Below are positions 1 through 8,120 of a DNA stretch of 44,389 bases, one piece after another. Source of the DNA: Flavobacteriaceae bacterium. Lineage in GTDB: Bacteria; Bacteroidota; Bacteroidia; Flavobacteriales; Flavobacteriaceae. The DNA lies in contig JABDIV010000036.1 of NCBI GenBank assembly GCA_013003555.1, forward strand, positions 1 through 44,389, read 5' to 3'. Each line of letters begins with the position of its first letter. Position 1 is the first letter of the stretch. A model generated the notes under the pieces. It saw only the letters and a program-made list of their open reading frames with translations. It ran no database searches and had not been told where the DNA came from. The translations under genes and the position numbers were made by a program.

Positions 1-3000
1 GCGCCTGCTCTACTTCCAGATCTAAGGCTACGGTCGAATAACAACCTGTATTAATGTCTTCGCCCCGGGCGTAAATCGTCTGGGGGTTGCTTGTATTGGT
101 ATAGGGAACAGCCAGTTGATTGATCCCCGCATCGGCATCAGCCTGTGTCTCGTAATAAGTCACGGCATAATCAGGATTGCTACCCGTAATCTCATCGTTT
201 TTTATGGTCAAATCAATAGCCGTGAAACCATCAGCAACACTGTCGTCGCAAACAACTAAGGGGCTGGGGGCTACTAAAACAGGCAGTGGATTGACCACAA
301 GATCAAAGTTACCATAAGTAATACATCCTGTAATCTGGTTCTCTATCGAATACCAAACATTCTGAGGATTACTAATATTGTTATAAGGACTGACTACAGC
401 GTTTATTTGAGCCTGTGCATCAGCCAATGATTCAAAATATAATACCTGCATTGAAGCCTGACCATTGATAATCTCGGCGTCCTTAGCTACTAGATCAAAT
501 GATTCAATTTCATCGCCAGGATTGTTATAATCACATAATTCAAGAGGTGAAATAGTTATTACATCCGGCAAAGGATTTACTATTAACACTAATTCCACAA
601 CATCAAAGCATCCTGTTGCCGCGTTAAAGACACGAGCGTAAACAGTCTGGGTATTGGCAACTGTATTTGAATAAGGAATAACCAACGCATTACTATTGTT
701 TTGAGCGTCGGCAAATGTTTCGTGCCAGCTCACAAAAATTCCAGGAGTACCGCCAGTAATCTCCATGTCTTTTAGCCCAAGATCAAAGTCTGCAAATCCA
801 TCATCATCATTGTCGCATACTTCCAAGGGTGTTGGCACATTTGTATTTGGAATCGGATTTACGATCAAATCCAGGGATACTGTATTAAAACATCCCGTAA
901 CATTATCCTCAAGTCGGATATAAACGGTTTGAGGATTTGATAAATTGGTATACGGACTTACCAGCGCATTCACAGCGGCGTCAGCATCAGCCTGAGATTC
1001 ATAATAAGAAACTGTAATCGCGGTTTGTCCGTTAATGGCCTCGGCATCTTTATCATTTAAATTGAATTGTGTAAACCCGTCGGTATCATCATCACATTCC
1101 TCTAATGGAGTCATGACTATTACATCCGGAAGTGGGTTTACAATCAATTGAAAAAAGGAAGTCCCATAACAGCTTGGATTTACATTCTCTTCTACCCGAA
1201 AATAAATGGTTTGCGGATTACTCGTATTTGTATAAGGACTAACCAAAGGGTTAATATCGGCATCAGCGTCGGCCTGTGTTTCATGATAAGTTACCGTGAA
1301 ATCGGCTGGGTTTTGTGCCCCGAGAACGGTTGCCGTCTGACTTTCCAAATCAAAATTTCCAAATCCATCATTACTTGCATCATCGCAAATCTCTAAATCC
1401 GGAGGCGTATTCGCAACACCCTGTAAATTAACGATCAAATTAAAAACCGGGTTAGCAGAAGCGAGAAAACAACTCGTATCACTCGATGCCTCCACCCTTG
1501 CATAAATTGGTTGAGGATTTGCAATATTCGTATATGGACTGACCAACGCATTTGTTCCTGCAGAAGCATCGGCAGCCGTTGCATAATAACTGACTGAAAA
1601 AATAGACGGATCTTGTGCACCGAGTATTCCTAGGTCCTGAACCGTGAGATCAAATTGTTCGACACCATCATTACTCGAGTCGTCACATGTTTCTAAATCC
1701 GCTACCGGATCAATGGTCGGCAGGGTTGAAAGATTCAAAGTAAAAGATGTCGTTTCATAACAATCGGTGGATAAATATTCGATTCGTGCATAAATCGTCT
1801 GTCCATCTGCACCCGGATATGAGCCAGGAGTAAATACCTCATTCGTTTCACTATCTGCATCGGCCTGGGTTTCATAATAGGTTACAACAAAGTCGGCAGG
1901 CTGAGGATTGGATGCCAGAATAACCGGATCATTTTGAGTCAAATCAAAAATGTATGGCGGTGGTCCGCCGTCACAGATAACAAGGTTATTCGGTGGGTCA
2001 ATAATGACTTCCGGATACATTTCTACACAAACCTGCTCAGTATATTCACAGCCAAAATCATCTGTCACGCGATACGTATAACAATGGGTCCCGGCAGTAA
2101 CTGGCTCAACTGTAATGGTATTTCCTACCGTATTTGTTATAGTTGGATCCGGATCCCAACTTTCCGAAGTCAGAACCGGAGTAAACGTATAGTCCGATTC
2201 AATAAGAGATGTATCAAAATTCAAGGACCAGCTAAAAATTGTTCCGTCGTCAATGTTCAAATGATCTTCAATAAAAAGCGTCCACTCCCCATTTAAGGTA
2301 CTCCCAACAAAGGAATTGAAATCACCAATCGGGAGATAATCTCCGGCCGAAATAGTGGCACTCGGTGTTGGCGTTCCCGAAGGCTCAGTGGGTCCGAGAT
2401 ACAACAAAGATGCAGCCGACATCGTGAAACAGTATTCCCAGCCTGTACCTGGCCCGGTTCCGTCACTGATTATCGGGTTCCCGAGGAAAAGCCCGGCTCC
2501 TTGCTGGTTATGTAAAGTAACTTGCTGTCCCGAAGGACTGATAACTATAATTTCTAGGTCACCGATATACGTGTGTTCCATTATCACGCAAATGCTTATC
2601 AACTGTGAAGCATCTGTGAGTGTTACACCTTGAAAACAATCAAGCTCAAGAGTTGACGTATAGGTTAAACCACCCTGTGACCCCAAATTAGCCTGTTCCC
2701 CTCCATTGGCACAGTCGATATTAAATGTAACGGGCTGTGCAGAGCCGGAAATTGTTGTTGATTCCCCGAAGCATATAGCCGGATCGGTAGCCGTTACACT
2801 TGAAAAGTCAGGTCTTGTCGAAACATGAACAAAAACAGATTCAAAATTCGTGCTTGTACATCCTTGCGGATTGGTATCACTCACTTCTAAGGTAACCAGG
2901 TAAATTCCCTCATCGTTAAAGGTTTCTGTCACCGATTGGCCTGTATTTGAATTACCGTTATCAAAATCCCAGGAGTAGGTTGCTCCGGTTCCATCAACTG

Positions 3001-3556
3001 AAAAAATACCATCTCCATTAAAGGTTATGGGATCCCCCTGGCAGATGCGTATGACATTATCGGCATTAACGGCTGGAACCGTACTATCTATTATTGCTTC
3101 AATATCCTGACACGGCTCAAAGCAGGAAATATTAGCAGACCACCCTACGGTATTGGCTGTCGCATCACTCATAAAAGTTATGGTCAGGCAACCTTGCGGA
3201 TTTGCCAGTCCGCCAGGATTGATCTCAGTAAGGGAAGCAACAATGGTACCCGGGTTATTTGTAGCATCACCAGAAAACGTTCCAATCACATCATAGCTGG
3301 TATCCGGGCCGTTGTAAATGGTCATCACATCTGTACTTTGGGTAGCCCACTGGGTAAATTGCAGCTGTAATTGTTGTCCCGGGTTATCGGGACATATCGT
3401 AAACGTAAAATTTTCATTATTCGAATAATTCCCATTACCACCCGAATCAAGAAATGTTCCTGTACATGTGGTCACCGATCCATTTTGCATGGTATATTGC
3501 TGGCCATATACACCGATGGAAAGAGCTGAGAATAGTATAAAAAACAGTCGTTTCAT
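1..3556 (-). CDS. Giant secreted adhesin-like protein, 3' part outside the window
   Basis: An uninterrupted reading frame runs from ATG at 3556 to the window edge (1185 codons, no stop), so the C-terminus is missing. The N-terminus (MKRLFFILFSALSIGVYGQ) is a signal peptide. Next come a CUB-like region (about residues 22-130), a PKD-like domain (about 165-245, with a YSWDFDNG core), and a proprotein-convertase P domain (about 285-445, with GEWTLFIEDH). From about residue 520 onward there are at least seven repeats of 93-100 residues. Each has a CDD-type start, a YYETQADAD-like core, a PYxNxxNPQTIYAR core and a TGCY end. This architecture is typical of flavobacterial T9SS type B cargo, whose gliding-associated C-terminal domain would lie outside the window. 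It is probably exported and displayed or released at the surface, possibly as an adhesin; the ligand is unknown. A small exported protein ends one base upstream of its ATG, so the two are likely co-transcribed. Confidence 0.85.
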   Translation of the reverse strand, partial: MKRLFFILFSALSIGVYGQQYTMQNGSVTTCTGTFLDSGGNGNYSNNENFTFTICPDNPGQQLQLQFTQWATQSTDVMTIYNGPDTSYDVIGTFSGDATNNPGTIVASLTEINPGGLANPQGCLTITFMSDATANTVGWSANISCFEPCQDIEAIIDSTVPAVNADNVIRICQGDPITFNGDGIFSVDGTGATYSWDFDNGNSNTGQSVTETFNDEGIYLVTLEVSDTNPQGCTSTNFESVFVHVSTRPDFSSVTATDPAICFGESTTISGSAQPVTFNIDCANGGEQANLGSQGGLTYTSTLELDCFQGVTLTDASQLISICVIMEHTYIGDLEIIVISPSGQQVTLHNQQGAGLFLGNPIISDGTGPGTGWEYCFTMSAASLLYLGPTEPSGTPTPSATISAGDYLPIGDFNSFVGSTLNGEWTLFIEDHLNIDDGTIFSWSLNFDTSLIESDYTFTPVLTSESWDPDPTITNTVGNTITVEPVTAGTHCYTYRVTDDFGCEYTEQVCVEMYPEVIIDPPNNLVICDGGPPPYIFDLTQNDPVILASNPQPADFVVTYYETQADADSETNEVFTPGSYPGADGQTIYARIEYLSTDCYETTSFTLNLSTLPTIDPVADLETCDDSSNDGVEQFDLTVQDLGILGAQDPSIFSVSYYATAADASAGTNALVSPYTNIANPQPIYARVEASSDTSCFLASANPVFNLIVNLQGVANTPPDLEICDDASNDGFGNFDLESQTATVLGAQNPADFTVTYHETQADADADINPLVSPYTNTSNPQTIYFRVEENVNPSCYGTSFFQLIVNPLPDVIVMTPLEECDDDTDGFTQFNLNDKDAEAINGQTAITVSYYESQADADAAVNALVSPYTNLSNPQTVYIRLEDNVTGCFNTVSLDLIVNPIPNTNVPTPLEVCDNDDDGFADFDLGLKDMEITGGTPGIFVSWHETFADAQNNSNALVIPYSNTVANTQTVYARVFNAATGCFDVVELVLIVNPLPDVITISPLELCDYNNPGDEIESFDLVAKDAEIINGQASMQVLYFESLADAQAQINAVVSPYNNISNPQNVWYSIENQITGCITYGNFDLVVNPLPVLVAPSPLVVCDDSVADGFTAIDLTIKNDEITGSNPDYAVTYYETQADADAGINQLAVPYTNTSNPQTIYARGEDINTGCYSTVALDLEVEQA
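230..1990 (-). repeat. Tandem ~95-residue coding repeats in the left giant protein
   Basis: Seven in-frame units are recognisable by their CD-aspartate-rich start, encoded on the minus strand near 250, 532, 815, 1106, 1385, 1684 and 1972. They are therefore 279-299 bp apart. Each unit carries the NPQTIYxR core and ends with a TGCF/TGCY-like segment. Units are diverged at the nucleotide level, so this is an old protein-level array rather than a recent expansion. The array continues past the window start. Confidence 0.8.
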
Positions 3557-3557
3557 G

Positions 3558-4031
3558 CTAATTATCAAATTGAGATTTAATGAGAATGAAATAATCAGTC
3601 CCATCAACACGGTACATAAAGGATTGCCTTGAATAAAAGTTGAAATCGTATTTCAAGGGGTTGAATGATCGCGGGTTAAATGCCATATCGCGTTTTAAGC
3701 CACCTACGTAATAATCGAACAATTTAACCTCTGAAAGCATCGGACAAGGCTTTTGATCTCTTTGATTCGTAATCTGTTTGATCACAACCCGATTTCGAAG
3801 AATGTTTTTTACATCCTTTAGCCGTTGCTGCTTACTTAAAATAAGCGCATCGAGTTGATCACCATAAACAGCTTCAAGCTGATCATATTCAATTTTATTG
3901 AGCGGCATCTCAACATTGGCATTATAATGAACAGCTATGGCTTTATTTTGGCCCAGATGATCTTGAGCCATTGCACTAATGCTCAATACACTAATTATGG
4001 AAAAAATATAGATTTTATGACTCCAGTTCAT
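3558..4031 (-). CDS. Small exported protein of unknown function, coupled to the giant adhesin
   Basis: This encodes 157 residues from ATG at 4031. That start gives a clean signal peptide (MNWSHKIYIFSIISVLSISA, then MAQ); an in-frame start at 4091 would add 20 residues in front of it and is less likely. The mature part is basic and mixed alpha/beta in appearance, with a QRLKDVKNILRNRVVIKQ helix and a C-terminal aromatic stretch (FNFYSRQSFMYRVDG). I do not recognise the family. The TAG stop at 3558-3560 is separated by one base from the ATG of the downstream giant protein, which points to translational coupling and a shared role, for instance assembly or export of that protein. The function remains unknown. 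Confidence 0.7.
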   Translation of the reverse strand: MNWSHKIYIFSIISVLSISAMAQDHLGQNKAIAVHYNANVEMPLNKIEYDQLEAVYGDQLDALILSKQQRLKDVKNILRNRVVIKQITNQRDQKPCPMLSEVKLFDYYVGGLKRDMAFNPRSFNPLKYDFNFYSRQSFMYRVDGTDYFILIKSQFDN

Positions 4032-4156
4032 GCACCCCAAATGATTTTGTTTGAACTTGAAATTTAGTAAAATTTTAATAATACGACCCATTTAATCGAT
4101 AAAAGGAAAATAAAGCTCAACCTATGAATATAACAGCTCCAATTATTAAAGTCCTA

Positions 4157-4190
4157 CTTTAAAAAAGATTTATTTTATTGCCTATCTTTG
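4157..4190 (+). promoter_or_regulatory. Bacteroidota-type promoter of folE
   Basis: TATCTTTG at 4183-4190 matches the TAnnTTTG -7 consensus. A T-rich segment about 19 bases upstream is a weak -33 candidate. The predicted transcript would start near 4197. This excludes the in-frame TTG start at 4178 and supports ATG 4223 for folE. Confidence 0.6.
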
Positions 4191-4222
4191 TGCCTCGTTT
4201 ATTGAGAACAATTATTTGTCCT

Positions 4223-4900
4223 ATGAAATTTGAAAATACCTCAGATAATTACGACGCAATGGGAGATGAACACATTGGGACATCTTCAGATACACCATTG
4301 CGTAAAGATGCCTTCAAACTCAATCAGGCTGAGAAAATCGATATCATTAAAGATGATATCCGACACATTCTTGAGACCTTGGGTCTTGATCTTTCTGACG
4401 ACAGCTTGAACGGCACTCCGAATCGAGTAGCAAAAATGTTTGTCAATGAAATTTTTGGCGGACTTAATCCGGATAAAAAACCGAATGCCTCAACGTTTGA
4501 AAACAAATATAAATACGGTGAAATGCTGGTTGAAAAAAATATCACCGTTTATTCAACCTGTGAACATCATCTTTTACCAATCGTTGGTAAAGCTCATTTG
4601 GCATATATCTCCAGTGGAAAAGTCGTAGGATTATCGAAGATGAACCGCATCGTTGATTATTTTGCAAAACGCCCACAAGTCCAGGAACGATTGACCATTC
4701 AAATAGTTGAAGAACTTCAGAAGATATTGAATACCAAGGATGTTGCCTGTGTCATCGATGCCAAGCATTTATGTGTAAATTCACGCGGTATTAAGGATGT
4801 TGATAGCAGCACGGTAACCAGTGAGTTCAGAGGACAGTTCAAGGATAAGTCGGTGAGACGTGAATTTCTCGACTATATCAAACTCGACACCACATTTTAG
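4223..4900 (+). CDS. folE: GTP cyclohydrolase I
   Basis: FolE converts GTP to 7,8-dihydroneopterin triphosphate, the first step of folate (and tetrahydrobiopterin) synthesis, in the cytoplasm as a toroidal homodecamer. The 225-residue product has the family zinc ligands Cys113 and His116 in the STCEHHLLP motif, and Cys184 in DAKHLCVNSRGIKD. These are at the spacing known for the Escherichia coli enzyme (Cys110, His113, Cys181). GTPNRVAKMF is also characteristic. ATG 4223 is preferred because a longer in-frame start overlaps the -7 promoter element. It is the first gene of a plus-strand cluster, 23 bases before cysS. folD, another folate-pathway gene, is in the window but not adjacent. Confidence 0.96.
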   Translation: MKFENTSDNYDAMGDEHIGTSSDTPLRKDAFKLNQAEKIDIIKDDIRHILETLGLDLSDDSLNGTPNRVAKMFVNEIFGGLNPDKKPNASTFENKYKYGEMLVEKNITVYSTCEHHLLPIVGKAHLAYISSGKVVGLSKMNRIVDYFAKRPQVQERLTIQIVEELQKILNTKDVACVIDAKHLCVNSRGIKDVDSSTVTSEFRGQFKDKSVRREFLDYIKLDTTF

Positions 4901-4923
4901 TCCATAGTATTTGAATCTATATT

Positions 4924-6405
4924 ATGCTTTACAAAGACCAGGAGCTTAAAATTTACAATTCTATTTCAGGTGAAAAGGAACATTTTCAACCGATCAATGA
5001 AGGTCATATCGGCATGTACGTATGCGGACCTACTGTTTACAGCAATGTTCATTTAGGCAATGTAAGGACCTTCATGTCATTCGACATGATCTTCCGGTAC
5101 TTCAAACATCTCGGATTCAAAGTTCGCTTTGTGCGGAATATCACAGACGCCGGGCATCTAGAAAACGACGCCGATGAAGGCGAAGATCGAATTGCAAAAA
5201 AAGCGAGATTAGAACAGATCGAACCGATGGAAGTGGTACAGATGTACACGGTAGATTTTCATAATATCTTAAGTGCATTCAATTTTTTGGCACCCAGCAT
5301 TGAACCAACGGCAACGGGACATATCATTGAACAGATCGAGATCATTAAAGAAATTTTAGATAAGGGATTGGCCTATGAAGTGAACGGATCGGTGTATTTC
5401 GATGTTCTGAAATACAACGAGTCATATCATTATGGTAAATTGAGCGGTCGTAATATCGAAGACCTCATTCATAATACCAGGGCCCTGGATGGTCAAAGCG
5501 ACAAAAAAAATCCTCAGGATTTCGCACTTTGGAAGAAAGCTGAACCTCAGCATATCATGAGATGGCCCTCCCCATGGAGCGATGGATTTCCCGGATGGCA
5601 TTTGGAATGCACGGCCATGAGCACCAAATACCTTGGAGAGACATTCGACATTCATGGCGGTGGTATGGATCTTAAATTTCCGCATCACGAGTGCGAGATT
5701 GCCCAGGCGGAAGCCTGTAACGACAAAAGTCCGGTGAATTTCTGGATGCACGCCAACATGCTGATCATGAACGGTAAGAAGATGGCCAAGTCAACGGGTA
5801 ATTACATTCTTCCGAATGAAATTTTTTCAGGAGATAATCCGCATATATCGAAAGCATTTAGTGCAAGTGTAGCACGTTTCTTTATGCTTCAAGCCCATTA
5901 CAGAAGCATACTTGATTTCACAAATGCCGGATTGTTGGCAAGTGAAAAAGGCTATTTTAAACTTATGGAGGCCATCAATAGTTTGGATGAATTATCTCAT
6001 AGTGATAAAACAGATGGCTTCGATGTTGCTGCATGGCGACTGAATTGTTACGATGCCATGAATGATGATTTCAATTCACCAATCCTTATCGCCGAATTAT
6101 TTGCAGCAGTTAAGTTTATAAACCAGCTCAAGGATCATAAGGCTAGTGTTTCCAAACCTGATCTAGACACCTTAAAACAAACCATGAGAGCGTTCACCTT
6201 TGACGTATTAGGATTGGAGAACGAGGGTGTAAAACAAGATAGTGGGAACAAATTATCTGAAGCTGTTGAAATTCTGATTAACCTCAGGGCTGATGCAAGA
6301 GCAAATAAAGATTTTGAACTTTCAGATAAAATACGTGATGAGCTCGCTGCAGTGGGAATCCAACTTAAGGATGGAAAAGACGGCACCACATTTTCGACAA
6401 ATTGA
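4924..6405 (+). CDS. cysS: Cysteinyl-tRNA synthetase
   Basis: CysS charges tRNA-Cys with cysteine in the cytoplasm. The 493-residue length is normal for this class Ia enzyme. The zinc-binding cysteine is in MYVCGPTVY (Cys34). The HIGH-type motif is HLGN (43-46). Further zinc ligands lie in [10 protein letters not shown] and PHHECEIAQ. The second class I signature reads KMAKSTGN in place of the common KMSKS. The C-terminal helical DALR-type domain is complete and ends with a short lysine- and glycine-rich tail. The gene follows folE by 23 bases and precedes yidD by three, consistent with one transcript. Confidence 0.97.
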   Translation: MLYKDQELKIYNSISGEKEHFQPINEGHIGMYVCGPTVYSNVHLGNVRTFMSFDMIFRYFKHLGFKVRFVRNITDAGHLENDADEGEDRIAKKARLEQIEPMEVVQMYTVDFHNILSAFNFLAPSIEPTATGHIIEQIEIIKEILDKGLAYEVNGSVYFDVLKYNESYHYGKLSGRNIEDLIHNTRALDGQSDKKNPQDFALWKKAEPQHIMRWPSPWSDGFPGWHLECTAMSTKYLGETFDIHGGGMDLKFPHHECEIAQAEACNDKSPVNFWMHANMLIMNGKKMAKSTGNYILPNEIFSGDNPHISKAFSASVARFFMLQAHYRSILDFTNAGLLASEKGYFKLMEAINSLDELSHSDKTDGFDVAAWRLNCYDAMNDDFNSPILIAELFAAVKFINQLKDHKASVSKPDLDTLKQTMRAFTFDVLGLENEGVKQDSGNKLSEAVEILINLRADARANKDFELSDKIRDELAAVGIQLKDGKDGTTFSTN

Positions 6406-6408
6406 TCG

Positions 6409-6663
6409 ATGATCAAAAAGATTTTAATCGCGCCATTTATTTTTCTTGTTCGGGTTTACCAAACCCTTATTTCACCCTTGTTTCCATCAACATGCAGATA
6501 CCAGCCAACCTGTTCACATTATACGGCTGATGCCCTAAAAAAGCATGGTTTATGGCATGGCGGTAAATTGGCCTTAAAGCGTATTTTTAGCTGTCATCCA
6601 TGGGGTGGTTCGGGATTTGATCCTGTACCCGATAAACTCGATAATAACGATGGATCCAATTAA
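6409..6663 (+). CDS. yidD: Membrane protein insertion efficiency factor YidD
   Basis: This 84-residue protein is of the YidD family, a small membrane-associated factor that helps YidC/SecYEG insert proteins into the inner membrane. It has the family core, with three cysteines in [17 protein letters not shown] and [15 protein letters not shown], after an N-terminal amphipathic or hydrophobic segment ([17 protein letters not shown]). It starts three bases after the cysS stop. In many bacteria yidD sits with rnpA and yidC; here it is with cysS and lgt, so its membrane-biogenesis neighbours are lgt and, on the other strand, secDF. Confidence 0.93.
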   Translation: MIKKILIAPFIFLVRVYQTLISPLFPSTCRYQPTCSHYTADALKKHGLWHGGKLALKRIFSCHPWGGSGFDPVPDKLDNNDGSN

Positions 6664-6723
6664 CTTATCTTCACATTTTAATCCATTTCTATTCTCTATA
6701 TTTACAATCAAATTCCTGGCTTT

Positions 6724-7578
6724 ATGCATTTCTTACAAATAGTTTGGGATCCTGCTTCAGAAGGCATTAAGATCACCGATAGTTTCACCATTCATTATTA
6801 CAGCCTTATGTGGATCCTGGCGTTCCTAATCGGGTATACCTTGATGAAACGCATCTTCAAACATGAAAAGGAGTCGCAAGATAATCTCGATTCCCTGTTC
6901 ATTTATTCAGTTTTAGGCCTTCTGCTAGGTGCCCGCTTGGGTGAAGTATTCTTTTATAGCTGGGATTATTTTAAAGATCATCTGGTCGAAATATTATTAC
7001 CGATACGGGAAGACCCCAATGGAAGCATTCTTGGCATTAAGGGCTATAAGTTTTACGGTTTCAGAGGTCTTGCCAGCCATGGCGCAGCCGTTGGTATGAT
7101 CATTTCGATGTATCTCTATAACAAAAAGAAATTGAAGCGATCGGTTTTATGGATCCTCGATCGTATTGTTATTCCTGTGGCCATCGGTGCGATTTTTGTA
7201 AGGATCGGCAATTTTTTCAATTCTGAAATGATTGGGAAAAAAGTTGAGGAAGGCAGTTTTGGTATTATATTCAGGCAATATGATGATTTCGTAAGGCATC
7301 CGGGGCAGTTATACGAAGCCTTCGGATATATTTTTGTATTTGCTATCCTTTATTATTTTTACTGGAAAACAGATAAAGGAAATAAGCTAGGATTTCTCTT
7401 CGGAACATTTCTTGTTCTATTATTTTCAATTCGATTGTTTGTGGAACGCTTCAAAATACCACAGGTAGAGGGTCGGGAAGATTGGTTGTTCTCACTTAAC
7501 ACAGGGCAAGCATTGAGCATTCCTTTTATTTTACTCGGATTATATTTTATGTTTATATATAAACCCAAACGAAATTGA
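6724..7578 (+). CDS. lgt: Prolipoprotein diacylglyceryl transferase
   Basis: Lgt transfers diacylglycerol from phosphatidylglycerol to the lipobox cysteine of prolipoproteins. It is an inner-membrane enzyme and the first step of lipoprotein maturation. The 284-residue product has about seven hydrophobic segments. It shows the family signature RIGNFFNSEMIG, the catalytic-region histidine in GLASHGAAVG, and the conserved HPGQLYEAFGY segment. It lies 60 bases after yidD, and its stop is two bases before the ATG of a DUF192 lipoprotein, one of its probable substrates. Several other lipobox proteins are encoded in this window. Confidence 0.96.
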   Translation: MHFLQIVWDPASEGIKITDSFTIHYYSLMWILAFLIGYTLMKRIFKHEKESQDNLDSLFIYSVLGLLLGARLGEVFFYSWDYFKDHLVEILLPIREDPNGSILGIKGYKFYGFRGLASHGAAVGMIISMYLYNKKKLKRSVLWILDRIVIPVAIGAIFVRIGNFFNSEMIGKKVEEGSFGIIFRQYDDFVRHPGQLYEAFGYIFVFAILYYFYWKTDKGNKLGFLFGTFLVLLFSIRLFVERFKIPQVEGREDWLFSLNTGQALSIPFILLGLYFMFIYKPKRN

Positions 7579-7580
7579 TT

Positions 7581-8069
7581 ATGCGACTGTTTAATCAGTA
7601 CCTGTTATTCGCGCTTATTATCATACTGACATCCTGTAAAGAGACCTCTAATAAGGTCGTACAACCCATCAAGATCGAATTCAAAAATGAAGGCGATCTT
7701 CGTGTGGTGGCAGGAACATCCGACTCCTTACGTGCCTCATTTAAAATCGAAGTGGCTGACGACGACTATGAACATCAACGCGGTTTAATGGACCGACAAT
7801 CAATGGAAAATGACCAGGCCATGCTTTTTATCTTTCCTGATAGCAACCTTCGATCGTTCTATATGAAAAGCACCTATATTCCGCTTGATATTATCTACAT
7901 CGGACAGGACAGGAAAATTGTTAGTATACGACCTAATAACAAGCCCCTGGATGAAACTTCCATTCCATCCGGACTACCTGCCATGTATGTCCTGGAGGTT
8001 AATGCAGGTCTAGCAGAACAATATGGAATGAAAACCGGTGATAGCATTGCGTTCAAAATAAACGAATAA
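7581..8069 (+). CDS. DUF192 family lipoprotein
   Basis: This is a 162-residue lipoprotein with a clear lipobox (FALIIILTSC, Cys near residue 17). It is followed by a DUF192 domain, recognisable from HQRGLMDRQSM, AMLFIFPDSNLRSFYMKSTYIPLDIIYI and the later GLAEQYGMKTGD segment. DUF192 proteins are small beta-rich domains of unsettled function found in periplasmic and secreted proteins. ATG 7581 follows the lgt stop by two bases; an in-frame TTG at 7575 overlaps lgt and is less likely. The gene is the last of the folE-lgt cluster and is followed directly by an intrinsic terminator. Confidence 0.85.
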   Translation: MRLFNQYLLFALIIILTSCKETSNKVVQPIKIEFKNEGDLRVVAGTSDSLRASFKIEVADDDYEHQRGLMDRQSMENDQAMLFIFPDSNLRSFYMKSTYIPLDIIYIGQDRKIVSIRPNNKPLDETSIPSGLPAMYVLEVNAGLAEQYGMKTGDSIAFKINE

Positions 8070-8070
8070 A

Positions 8071-8098
8071 AAAACCTTTCCGTTTCGGAAAGGTTTTT
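8071..8098. terminator. Bidirectional intrinsic terminator between the DUF192 gene and secDF
   Basis: An AACCTTTCCG / CGGAAAGGTT hairpin with a three-base loop is flanked by an A-run on one side and a T-run on the other. It can therefore end both converging transcripts. Confidence 0.85.
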
Positions 8099-8120
8099 AA
8101 GAATGCTGTTAAAATCTAGA

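Noticed and set aside
4178..4222. Longer N-terminus for folE beginning at TTG 4178
   Set aside because: It covers the TATCTTTG promoter element, and the added residues do not resemble FolE.
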